A stretch of DNA of 64,000 bases, taken from contig NZ_CP022161.1 of NCBI RefSeq assembly GCF_002214185.1, positions 1,735,767 through 1,799,766 on the forward strand, in the 5' to 3' direction. Of this stretch, positions 53,380 through 61,194 are shown in pieces. The stretch is from Streptomyces capitiformicae. Its GTDB lineage: Bacteria; Actinomycetota; Actinomycetes; Streptomycetales; Streptomycetaceae. The notes under the pieces were generated by a model, which saw nothing but the letters and a program-made list of their open reading frames with translations, had not been told where the DNA came from and did no database searches. Positions within the stretch are counted from its first letter, which is position 1. Each line of letters begins with the position of its first letter. The position numbers were made by a program, and so were the translations under genes.

Positions 53380-54380
53380 GCTCCCCTGCCTCAGCACGGT
53401 ACGGGGACGTTCACCGCCCCCTCGACCGCTCCGCGCGCGTGTTCGTGGCCGGAAGCCGTGGACTCGTCGGCTCCGCGATGTGCCGGCATCTGGAGCGGGA
53501 GGGGTTCACCGACGTGGTCGGGCCCGGCTCCGCTCAACTGGACCTGCGTGAGCGCCGTGCCGTCCTCGCCTGGTTCGCGGCCACCCGGCCGGATGTGGTG
53601 GTGCTGGCCGCCGCACGCGTGGGCGGGATCAGGGCGAATGCCACCCGTCCCGCGGAGTTCCTGTCCGACAACCTGCGTATCCAGGTCAACGTGCTGGACG
53701 CGGCCCTGGAACACGGTGTGGAGCGGCTGCTGTTCCTGGGCTCCAGCTGCATCTATCCGAAGTTCGCCGAGCAACCCATCCGGGAGGAGGCGCTGCTGAC
53801 GGGTGCGCTGGAACCGACCAACGACGCCTACGCCATCGCCAAGATCGCCGGACTGCTGCAGGTGCAGGCGGTACGGCGGCAGCACGGCCTCCCCTGGATC
53901 TCCGCCATGCCGACCAACCTGTACGGTCCCGGCGACAACTTCCACCCCGAGCACTCCCATGTCCTGCCGTCGCTGATCCGGCGCTTCCACGAGGCCCGAA
54001 CCTCAGGGGCACGGCGAGTGGTGAACTGGGGTACCGGGACGCCTCGCCGGGAGTTCCTGCACGTGGACGATCTGGCTCGGGCATGCCTGCACCTGCTGGA
54101 GCACTACGACGCGGACGGGCCGGTGAATGTCGGTACCGGCACGGACATGACGATCCGGGAGGCCGCTGAGCTGGTGGCAGAGGTCGTCGGCTACCAGGGG
54201 ACCATCGAATGGGACGCGGACCAGCCGGACGGCACCCCCCGCAAGCTTCTCGACGTCTCCAGGATCACCGCCCTGGGTTGGAGCCCACGGATCGCTCTGC
54301 GCGAGGGAATCGCTGAAGCACACGCCTGGTACGTGGAACACCAAGCTTCCGGCGCCCGGGAAGGAACAAGCTCACCGTAG
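53376..54380 (+). CDS. fcl: GDP-L-fucose synthase
   Basis: 334 aa, GTG start overlapping the kinase stop. NADP site VFVAGSRGLVGSAMCRHLE, the SSCIYPKFAEQPI and NDAYAIAKIAGL catalytic region (Tyr/Lys), and MPTNLYGPGDNFHPEHSHVL are characteristic of the GDP-4-keto-6-deoxymannose epimerase/reductase. With gmd this supplies GDP-L-fucose. Last gene of the exopolysaccharide cluster. Confidence 0.94.
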   Translation: MSSPASARYGDVHRPLDRSARVFVAGSRGLVGSAMCRHLEREGFTDVVGPGSAQLDLRERRAVLAWFAATRPDVVVLAAARVGGIRANATRPAEFLSDNLRIQVNVLDAALEHGVERLLFLGSSCIYPKFAEQPIREEALLTGALEPTNDAYAIAKIAGLLQVQAVRRQHGLPWISAMPTNLYGPGDNFHPEHSHVLPSLIRRFHEARTSGARRVVNWGTGTPRREFLHVDDLARACLHLLEHYDADGPVNVGTGTDMTIREAAELVAEVVGYQGTIEWDADQPDGTPRKLLDVSRITALGWSPRIALREGIAEAHAWYVEHQASGAREGTSSP

Positions 54381-54442
54381 TCGTACCGCGGATGAGCACG
54401 CTTGCGGGCGGGCCCTGACCGTGGTGGCTTGCGAGGTCCCGC

Positions 54443-54748
54443 TCATCCGGGGCTGCCGCTGGGGATGGCGAGTTCGCGGCCCTGGTAGAAGCCTTCCCGC
54501 TCCTCTACGACGTACGGAGCCATGTCGGCACGCCGCTGCGCCTCGGGGTCGGAGGCCCGCCAGGAGTCGCACGCCTCCTTGGAGTCCCAGAACGAGACAC
54601 CGGTGATCTCCTGTCCGTCCTCGGACCAGTACGCCAAGGCGCGGCGCATACCGGGCGGGTGGGTGGCCGGCCGCCACACCTTCTCGAAGTCCCCCAGGGT
54701 GCCCGGCCGAATGCGGCGCGTCGTCACCCAGACGAAGTGCTCCTCCAT
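54443..54748 (-). CDS. antibiotic-biosynthesis-monooxygenase-fold protein
   Basis: 101 aa from the ATG behind AGGAGG. Short ferredoxin-like ABM fold: HFVWVTTRRIRPGTLGDFEK ... ITGVSFWDSKEACDSWRASD. Such proteins may oxidise small aromatics or bind heme, but many have no known activity. Divergent from polX. Confidence 0.8.
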   Translation of the reverse strand: MEEHFVWVTTRRIRPGTLGDFEKVWRPATHPPGMRRALAYWSEDGQEITGVSFWDSKEACDSWRASDPEAQRRADMAPYVVEEREGFYQGRELAIPSGSPG

Positions 54749-54882
54749 CGCGGCCTCCTTCGCTCGCCACTTCGACCACCGTAGGTCCACAGCACCGATT
54801 GCGCCTGCGCGGCAGTCACCTGCCGGGTCCACACGGCTCAGCCCGGAGGAATGAACGGGGCGTTCCTGCCTACTCGGGACGC

Positions 54883-56628
54883 ATGGCTCGGCCCAATGAC
54901 GAGGTCGCGGCGCTGTTCCAGGAGTACGCGGACCTGATCTCGATCACTGGTGGAGACGCGTACAAGGCGCGTGTCTACGAGAAGGCCGCCCGCTCGATCA
55001 GCGGCTACCACGCCGACGTGTCCGCCCTCGACGTCAAGGGTCTGCAGGAGATCCCCAACGTCGGCAAGTCGATCGCGGAGAAGGTCGCCGAGTACTTCCG
55101 CACCGGCAGTGTGTCCGCTGTCGACGAGCTGCGCGCGAAGATCCCGGCCGGCGTCCGGCGGCTGACGGCCATCCCCACGCTCGGTCCGAAGAAGGCCTGC
55201 GTCGTGTACGAGGAGCTGGGCATCTCCTCGGTCGAGGAGCTCACCGACGCCATCCACGCGGAGCGGCTGCGCGACCTGAAGGGCTTCGGCCCCAAGACGG
55301 AGGAGAACATCCTCCACGGCATCGAACTGCTGCAGTCCTCCGGGAACCGCGTCCTGCTCGATGCCGCCATGGACCTCGCCGAGGACATCGTCGCCGAGCT
55401 GTCCCGGGTGACCGGCTGCCGCCGGTGCACATACGCCGGGTCGCTGCGCCGCCTCCGCGAGACGGTCGGCGACATCGACGTGCTCGCCGCTGCCGGGAGT
55501 TCGTCCGCGCTGATGCAGGCGTTCACCGAGCTGCCGTACGTCTCGGAGGTCGTCGCGCACGGCGAGAAGAAGACGTCGATCCGCACGACCAAGGGCCTCG
55601 CGGTCGACCTGCGTGTCGTACCGCAGGCCTCGTGGGGAGCGGCGCTGCAGTACTTCACCGGATCCAAGGCCCACAACATCCGCACCCGCGAGCTCGCCGT
55701 GCACCAGAAGCTCAAGCTCTCCGAGTACGGGCTGTTCGACGCCGAGACCGGGAAGAAGATCGTCTCCAGGACGGAGCAGGACGTGTACGCCCGGCTCGGC
55801 CTGCCGTGGATCCCGCCGATGCTGCGCGAGGACCGCGGGGAGATCGAGGCCGGGCTGCACGGCGAGCTGCCCGATCTGGTCGAGGAGACGGACCTCAAGG
55901 GCGATCTGCACACGCACACCGATCTGACCGACGGGCTCGCGCCGCTGGAGGAGATGGCGGAGGCGGCAGCCGAGCGCGGCTACGCCTACTACGCGATCAC
56001 CGACCACGGGCCCAACCTGTACATGCAGCAGATGACCAAGGAACGGATACTGGCCCAGCGCGAGCGGGTACGGGAACTCGACGGCACGTACGGCAAACGG
56101 GGCAAGCGGCGCGGCATGCGGTTGCTGCACGGTGTGGAGCTGAACATCGACCCGGACGGCGACGTCGACTGGCCCGAGGAGTTCCTGGACGGCTTCGACC
56201 TGTGCGTGGCCTCGGTGCACTCGCACTTCAACCAGACCCGTGGGGCGCTGACCCGGCGGATCGTGCGGGCCTGCGAGAACCCGTACGTCAACATCATCGG
56301 CCATCCCACCACCCGCATCATCGGCAAGCGGCCGCCCATCGACGCCGACCTCGACGAGATCTTCGCCGCGTGCGCCCGCACCGGCACCGCGCTGGAGGTC
56401 AACGCCCACCCCGACCGGCTGGACCTGCGCGACGAGGACATCCTGCGGGCCCGGCGGCACGGGGTGAAGTTCGCCGTCGACAGCGACGCACACTCCACCC
56501 TCCACCTGGCCGACATGCGCTACGGCGTGGGCACGGCGCAGCGCGGCTGGCTCACCAAGGACGACGTGATCAACACCTGGCCGGAGACCCGCCTACGGCG
56601 CTTCCTGCGCAAGGGGCGGGGTCGCTGA
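54883..56628 (+). CDS. polX: DNA polymerase/3'-5' exonuclease PolX
   Basis: 581 aa from the ATG of MARPNDEVAALFQEYADL; the frame upstream is unsupported. Helix-hairpin-helix DNA-binding segments (LQEIPNVGKSIAEKVAEYF, LTAIPTLGPKKACVVYEEL, LKGFGPKTEENIL), the polymerase nucleotidyltransferase Asp pair in VGDIDVLAAA, then a PHP domain (DLKGDLHTHTDLTDG, ITDHG, VASVHSHFN, DSDAH). A bacterial family X polymerase for gap repair. It is a stand-alone gene here. Confidence 0.93.
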   Translation: MARPNDEVAALFQEYADLISITGGDAYKARVYEKAARSISGYHADVSALDVKGLQEIPNVGKSIAEKVAEYFRTGSVSAVDELRAKIPAGVRRLTAIPTLGPKKACVVYEELGISSVEELTDAIHAERLRDLKGFGPKTEENILHGIELLQSSGNRVLLDAAMDLAEDIVAELSRVTGCRRCTYAGSLRRLRETVGDIDVLAAAGSSSALMQAFTELPYVSEVVAHGEKKTSIRTTKGLAVDLRVVPQASWGAALQYFTGSKAHNIRTRELAVHQKLKLSEYGLFDAETGKKIVSRTEQDVYARLGLPWIPPMLREDRGEIEAGLHGELPDLVEETDLKGDLHTHTDLTDGLAPLEEMAEAAAERGYAYYAITDHGPNLYMQQMTKERILAQRERVRELDGTYGKRGKRRGMRLLHGVELNIDPDGDVDWPEEFLDGFDLCVASVHSHFNQTRGALTRRIVRACENPYVNIIGHPTTRIIGKRPPIDADLDEIFAACARTGTALEVNAHPDRLDLRDEDILRARRHGVKFAVDSDAHSTLHLADMRYGVGTAQRGWLTKDDVINTWPETRLRRFLRKGRGR

Positions 56629-56658
56629 GCGCGGGGTGCGGGCTTTGAGCCGTTCCGT

Positions 56659-56883
56659 TCAGGCCGCTGCCAGGCGCACGATTTCCGCGACCTCGTAGCC
56701 GGCGTCGGTGATCGCCGCTCGTACGACGATGTCGTCGACCGAGTCCCCGCGTACGGTCACCAGGCCCGAGCGGACGTCGACGTCGACCTCGGTGACGCCC
56801 GTTACGGCCACTACCTCCTCAGTGACGCTCGCGGCGCAGTGGCCGCAGGTCATGCCGGACACGGTGAAGAACTTCTCGGCCAT
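56659..56883 (-). CDS. heavy-metal-associated domain protein (CopZ-like)
   Basis: 74 aa, with the metal-binding MTCGHC in FFTVSGMTCGHCAASVTEEV and the ferredoxin-like HMA fold through TVRGDSVDDIVVRAAITDAGY. AGGAG stands 10 nt before the ATG. It probably carries Cu(I). No copper ATPase or regulator is adjacent in the window. Confidence 0.9.
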   Translation of the reverse strand: MAEKFFTVSGMTCGHCAASVTEEVVAVTGVTEVDVDVRSGLVTVRGDSVDDIVVRAAITDAGYEVAEIVRLAAA

Positions 56884-57068
56884 GACGGATGCTCCTGTCC
56901 TCTGTCGGCCCGGTGATTGAGCCGTCGAGGCTGGTGGGCCGCCTGGCACGGGGTACGGCCGGAGGCCGCGCCGCGTTCAACGCCCCCGCCCGACGACCTC
57001 GGCGCAGGGACCGTTCACCCGGCTGAGCGCCTTGAGTGGTGGTGGGGCGGAAACCGGCTGACGGTGGA

Positions 57069-57099
57069 TCACGTCAGGGCCGGGTCACGTCAGCTGACG
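57069..57099 (+). promoter_or_regulatory. TCACGTCAG direct repeat and CGTCAGCTGACG palindrome
   Basis: TCACGTCAG occurs at 57069-57077 and 57085-57093 (16-bp period), and the second copy merges with a perfect 12-bp palindrome at 57088-57099, about 40 bp before the surface-protein start. Possible regulator site; otherwise the 254-bp gap 56884-57137 holds no gene. Confidence 0.35.
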
Positions 57100-57137
57100 A
57101 AAAGGAAGCTGCCCGGCCGTGGCGGAAGGACCATCAG

Positions 57138-57743
57138 ATGCGTTCTGCTCGCATGATCTTCGCTGCGGCGGCGGCCACGGCCGTCCTCGCCATCACCGCC
57201 CCCGGCGCCTACGCCGGGGACGAGTGGAAGCACGAGGACAACGGTTACGGCAAGGAGCACGACAAGAAGGAGCACCACAGCAAGGAGCACGACAAGAAGG
57301 ACAAGCACGACGGCCACCCCCGTGGCGGCGTTCACGCAGGTGGCGGCGCCCTGACCACGGTCCCCAACGAGGAGGAGTGGAACTCCGGACACCACACCAA
57401 GGAGGACACCTACAAGGAGCGCGAGCACGGCAAGGACTCCTACGAGAGCGACCACCACGGTAAGCACGAGGGCGGCGGTTACAAGGAGAACGACTCGTAC
57501 AGCGACCACGGCAAGGAGTCGTACAAGGGCGACCACGAGAAGGGCTCCTGGAAGGACGACCACTACAAGCACGACAAGGAGTACTGGAAGGACGAGCACG
57601 GCAAGCCGCGCGGTGGCGTGCACACGGGTGGCGGCGCGCTCGCCTCTCCGGCCGTGACCGCGGGCGGGCTGGCCGTCCTCGCCGTCGCCGGCACCGGCAT
57701 GTACGCGCTGCGTCGCAGGAAGACGGCCGGAAACGTGGCCTGA
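57138..57743 (+). CDS. secreted charged His/Lys-rich protein with C-terminal anchor (possible sortase substrate)
   Basis: 201 aa, family not recognised. Signal peptide (1-26, ending AYA/G), a long very hydrophilic region (27-155) rich in His, Lys, Asp, Glu, Gly and Tyr with repeating KEHDKKE, HGKDSY, GDHEKG units, and a C-terminal hydrophobic helix (172-190) followed by RRRKTAG. PRGGVHxGGGAL occurs twice, at 61-72 and at 157-168 just before the helix, where a sorting signal would be. There is no LPXTG. GGAAGGACC precedes the ATG. A class F sortase gene follows. Confidence 0.8.
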   Translation: MRSARMIFAAAAATAVLAITAPGAYAGDEWKHEDNGYGKEHDKKEHHSKEHDKKDKHDGHPRGGVHAGGGALTTVPNEEEWNSGHHTKEDTYKEREHGKDSYESDHHGKHEGGGYKENDSYSDHGKESYKGDHEKGSWKDDHYKHDKEYWKDEHGKPRGGVHTGGGALASPAVTAGGLAVLAVAGTGMYALRRRKTAGNVA

Positions 57744-57781
57744 GCCATGCCCTCCGCGATACCCGGCGCGATAGCGGCCGC

Positions 57782-57811
57782 GGCCGCCACACCAAGCGTC
57801 GTGTGGCGGCC
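57782..57811 (+). terminator. hairpin between surface-protein and sortase genes
   Basis: An 11-bp stem (GGCCGCCACAC with GTGTGGCGGCC) and 8-nt loop, 38 bp after the surface-protein stop and 54 bp before the sortase start. It may lower transcription into the sortase gene. Confidence 0.55.
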
Positions 57812-57864
57812 CGGCCGGCGCGCCTCCTTCTACCCTTTACGCCCTTTGTGAGGTGGTGTACCCG

Positions 57865-58569
57865 ATGGCAGCCGGTCCCTCTTCCCCCGGCGGCATCGAC
57901 CCGGTGCCGGACCGCCGTGAGTCCCGTACGAGTCTGAATCTGACCGTGCTGTGCGCCGTGGCCCTGCTGGTCCTGGTGGTGAGCCTGTTCGGGGGTGAGG
58001 GCTCTTCGTCCGACGGCGCACGCCCGCCGCACGCCCGGCACGCCCCACAGGCCGATCACGCGTCCGCCGAGGCCTCGGCCGCCGCCTCGGCCGGCGCGCG
58101 CCCGGCGGGAAGGCATCTGCCGCGGTCGCGGCCGGTCCGGCTGCTCATCCCGAAGATCCGCGTCAGCGCCCCGTTCATCCCTCTGGAGATCGGCCGCTCC
58201 GGTGAACTGGAAGCGCCGCCCGCCGACAACGTCAACCTCGTCGGCTGGCACGCCGGCGGAGCCTCCCCTGGGGAGACGGGCACCGCGATCGTCGCCGGGC
58301 ATGTCGACACGGCGACGTCTCCGGCCGTCTTCGCGGGGCTGAGCGAGCTGGAGAAGGGCGACGTCTTCCACGTCGTGCGAGCCGATGGCCGCAGGGCGAC
58401 GTTCGTGGTCGACGACGCGGAGACGTTCGCGAAGGACGACTTTCCCGATGAGCGCGTCTACGCCGACACCGCTGAGGCCGAGATCCGCCTCATCACCTGT
58501 GCGGGCGCCTACGACCGCACGGCCAAGGACTACACCGAGAACCTGGTGGTCTTCGGGCATCTGGCCTGA
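57865..58569 (+). CDS. class F sortase
   Basis: 234 aa, ATG after GAGGTGG. One N-terminal membrane helix (about 25-42), an Ala/His-rich linker and the sortase barrel with His146 (VAGHVDTA), Cys212 (LITCAGAYDR) and Arg218. Class F sortases are common in actinobacteria; their natural substrates are mostly unknown. The only candidate substrate nearby is the protein encoded directly upstream. Confidence 0.92.
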   Translation: MAAGPSSPGGIDPVPDRRESRTSLNLTVLCAVALLVLVVSLFGGEGSSSDGARPPHARHAPQADHASAEASAAASAGARPAGRHLPRSRPVRLLIPKIRVSAPFIPLEIGRSGELEAPPADNVNLVGWHAGGASPGETGTAIVAGHVDTATSPAVFAGLSELEKGDVFHVVRADGRRATFVVDDAETFAKDDFPDERVYADTAEAEIRLITCAGAYDRTAKDYTENLVVFGHLA

Positions 58570-58599
58570 GCCGCGCGCTCAGGACCCGGTGGCCTCCGC

Positions 58600-59390
58600 C
58601 GCCGAAGCACACCTGGGGCGTCGAGCACCGTCGAGCGCTGCCGCTCCGCCGGGGTGTCCGACGCCGCGCTGCTCACCGTCGTACTGCGGCTGAAGGAGTA
58701 CCGCGACGCCGTGGAGCGGCATGTCGTCAATGGGTGCCGCGCCGCCGAGCCGGGGACGCCACGTTGGCCGGGCGAGAGCCTGGGCGCGGTCCCGTTCACG
58801 CCCGCGCGCTCCCCGGTCGGCCCTCCGTGGTGCCCGGGGTCATCTGCGGCATGGTCGACGACCGGCCGGTGGGGCTGTGTCCACGGCTGCCCAGCGGTCG
58901 GGAGCCGGCGGAGATCGACGGGGCGGGCGTCGGTCTGGTCGTCGCGTCGCCTGCCGCCGCGCCGGAGCGGCTGCGGTTGCCGTACCGGCTGTGCGTGCGC
59001 GGGCTGGAGTCGGCGGCCGGCGGGGGTTGCGCGGGCTGCGCGAGCTCACCGATCTGGCCGGGGAGCTCGCGCCGGCGGGCCAGTCCGTGTGGGGCGCGGC
59101 CCTGAGTGACCGTTTCCTCGGCGGACTGGATCCGCGGGACGACTTCCATCGTGAGCTCGCCCGGACCGCCCTGGCGTTCCTCGACAGCGGCCGCCGGCCG
59201 GACGGACGGACGGCGACAGTGCTGTTCACGCACGCGAACACCGTCCGCTACCGCCTGGGCCGGCTCCAGCAGCTCACCGGCACCTCCTCACCGACGGCTC
59301 GCCCGACGACCCGTCCGGGACGCCGACGACCCTTCACTGGTGGTGGGCGCTGACAACGTGGCTGGACGCGGGGGCGGAAAGCGTTCCAAC
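58600..59390 (+). pseudogene. PucR/CdaR-type regulator broken by frameshifts
   Basis: Pieces of one protein appear in successive frames: SDAALLTVVLRLKEYRDAVE (from 58654), then PSVVPGVICGMVDDRPVGLC ... LPYRLCVRGLESAAGG, then LRELTDLAGELAPAGQSVWG ... TVLFTHANTVRYRLGRLQQL (the PucR HTH), and finally DDPSGTPTTLHWWWALTTWL. At least three frameshifts, near 58750-58820, 59025 and 59283, separate them, and no start is visible. The pieces retain coding-like codons, so decay is recent or the sequence has errors. Confidence 0.7.
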
Positions 59391-59541
59391 GCATAAGGAG
59401 AACAGCGAGGGTCCGGCTGGCCAAAAACTCTCCCTCGGGTGGCCAAGAACCATTCAAGGACCGGCCATGATTCCTCCACGCTCATCCAAGATTCCGCAAC
59501 TTGAACGTTTGAGCGTTTAGCCCGGACGTACGTTCCTCTCC

Positions 59542-60360
59542 GTGAACTCTGACGTAGCACCAGACAAGGGCGACGGCTCCCAGGCGACCGCCCCCGCCGA
59601 CGCCCCGATATCCCACACGAAGCCCCGTGGGCGGCGCTCGCTCCTGCGCGCCGCGCTGGCCGGCACCGCCGTCCTCGGCGGCGGCATCGCGATCGGCACT
59701 TTCCCGGCCGACGCCGAGCCCGTCACGCGGACGACGCGCGCCACCCCCTCCGCCCCGGCCGCCACCCGCACCCGGCCGAGCACGCCCGACGAGGCGCTGA
59801 CAGAGCTGTCGAGGGGCAACCGCCGCTGGCGCACCCTGCACCAGCAGCACCCCCATGAGGACGCCGCGGTCCGCAAGGCCCTGACGACCGGTCAGCAGCC
59901 CTTCGCCCTCATCCTCGGCTGCATCGACTCCCGCGTCCCCCCGGAGCTGGTCTTCGACCAGGGCCTCGGCGACCTGATGACCGTGCGCAGCGCGGGCGAG
60001 GTCCTCGACGAGGCCGTGCTCGGCAGCGTCGCGTACGGCGTCCTCGAACTGGACATCCCGCTGGTCGTGGTGCTGGGTCACCAGTCCTGCGGTGCCGTGA
60101 AGGCAGCCGTCTCGGCGGACCAGACGGGTGAGGAACTGCCCGCCCACATCCAGTACATCGCCGACGCGATCAAGCCGGTGATCGATCACAGCGTGGAGGG
60201 CGACGCCCGGGTCGCCGCGACCATCGACGCGAACGTCCGGCTCGTCCGCTCCAAGCTCGCGGCCGAGCCCGACCTCGCCGCCAAGGTGAAGGCGGGCGAG
60301 GTGGCCATCGTCGGCGCCCGCTACGACCTGACGACCCAGCGCGTGCACCTGCTCAAGTAG
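59542..60360 (+). CDS. exported beta-class carbonic anhydrase
   Basis: 272 aa, GTG start. A twin-arginine signal (RGRRSLLRAALAGTAVLGGGI, about 30-50) is followed by a beta-carbonic anhydrase with zinc ligands Cys127, His180 and Cys183 and the Asp129-Arg131 dyad (GCIDSRVPPE; LGHQSCGAV). It interconverts CO2 and bicarbonate, here outside the cytoplasm after folding inside. A terminator follows; a direct TGGCCAARAAC pair lies upstream at about 59418 and 59441. Confidence 0.92.
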   Translation: MNSDVAPDKGDGSQATAPADAPISHTKPRGRRSLLRAALAGTAVLGGGIAIGTFPADAEPVTRTTRATPSAPAATRTRPSTPDEALTELSRGNRRWRTLHQQHPHEDAAVRKALTTGQQPFALILGCIDSRVPPELVFDQGLGDLMTVRSAGEVLDEAVLGSVAYGVLELDIPLVVVLGHQSCGAVKAAVSADQTGEELPAHIQYIADAIKPVIDHSVEGDARVAATIDANVRLVRSKLAAEPDLAAKVKAGEVAIVGARYDLTTQRVHLLK

Positions 60361-60389
60361 GCACCTCCTGGCCCCTTGCAAGGGAGAGG

Positions 60390-60417
60390 CGGCCCCGGTG
60401 GGCACTCACCGGGGCCG
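60390..60417 (+). terminator. carbonic anhydrase terminator
   Basis: A perfect 11-bp stem (CGGCCCCGGTG with complement) and 6-nt loop, 29 bp after the stop. Confidence 0.75.
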
Positions 60418-60593
60418 TCTCGCACCACCGGCGGGCAGACCTTGACGCGGTTGTGTCCGCGTCCTGTCACAACACGTCCGGGTGCTGTCACGTCTCGCCG
60501 ATACGGCTTGTCGGGGAGTTCCGGGGGCGGGCATCGTCTGTAGTGCGAGGCGGTGACTCGCCGCCGGCACTCACAACGACGTGGAGGTGCGCC

Positions 60594-60782
60594 ATGTGTT
60601 CCCACCAGCCCCAGTGCCCTTCGTACGACAGCCCCGCCCGCGACGCCGCGCACATCGTCGCCTTCCACCCCGAGCAGGGCTGGAACCTGCTGTGCAACGG
60701 GGCGATCGTCTTCGACGACACCGGTGAGATCCTTCCCGACGGCAGCATCGTCGCGCCGAGCCGCCTCGCCGTCGCCGCCTGA
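60594..60782 (+). CDS. DUF5999 family small protein
   Basis: 62 aa, GGAGG seven nt before the ATG. MCSHQPQCPSYDSPARDAAH with two or three Cys, then VAFHPEQGWNLLCNGAIVFD and TGEILPDGSIVAPSR, the pattern of a small, very common Streptomyces family of unknown function. The 5' gap (60418-60593) holds no other gene. Confidence 0.85.
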   Translation: MCSHQPQCPSYDSPARDAAHIVAFHPEQGWNLLCNGAIVFDDTGEILPDGSIVAPSRLAVAA

Positions 60783-60795
60783 TCCCGGCCCGGCG

Positions 60796-61194
60796 CTACG
60801 GCAGGACCGCGAAGCCGTCGAGTTCCACGAGGGCCTGCTCGTCCCAGAGTCGTACGACGCCGATCACGGCCATCGCGGGATAGTCCCGGCCCGCCAACCT
60901 CCGCCAGATACGGCCGAGTTGAGGCGCCCGGAAGCGGTAGTCGGCAACATCCGTGGCGTAGACCGTGACGCGGACGAGGTCGGACGGTGTGCCTCCGGCG
61001 GCCTCCAGGGCGGTCAGCAGATTGCCGAGCGCCCGCTCGAACTGCTCCTCCAGCGTCTCGCCCACGACCTTGCCGTCCCCGTCGAGCGCGGTCTGGCCCG
61101 CCAGGAAGACGACCCGGGTGCCGGTGGCGACCACCGCGTGCGAGAAGCCGGTGGGCGGCGACAGTTCGGCCGGGTTGACGCGCTCGGTGCTCAT
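60796..61194 (-). CDS. RidA family enamine/imine deaminase
   Basis: 132 aa. VNPAELSPPTGFSHAVVATG, VFLAGQTALDGDG and VRVTVYATDVADYRFRAPQL are RidA/YjgF motifs; the catalytic Arg expected near the C-terminus (usually RxEIEA) is not obvious, as VVRLWDEQALVELDGFAVLP ends with a Glu-poor motif. Start overlaps the acyl-CoA dehydrogenase stop (ATGA). RidA proteins of this group occur with aminobenzoyl- or benzoyl-CoA genes. Confidence 0.87.
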   Translation of the reverse strand: MSTERVNPAELSPPTGFSHAVVATGTRVVFLAGQTALDGDGKVVGETLEEQFERALGNLLTALEAAGGTPSDLVRVTVYATDVADYRFRAPQLGRIWRRLAGRDYPAMAVIGVVRLWDEQALVELDGFAVLP

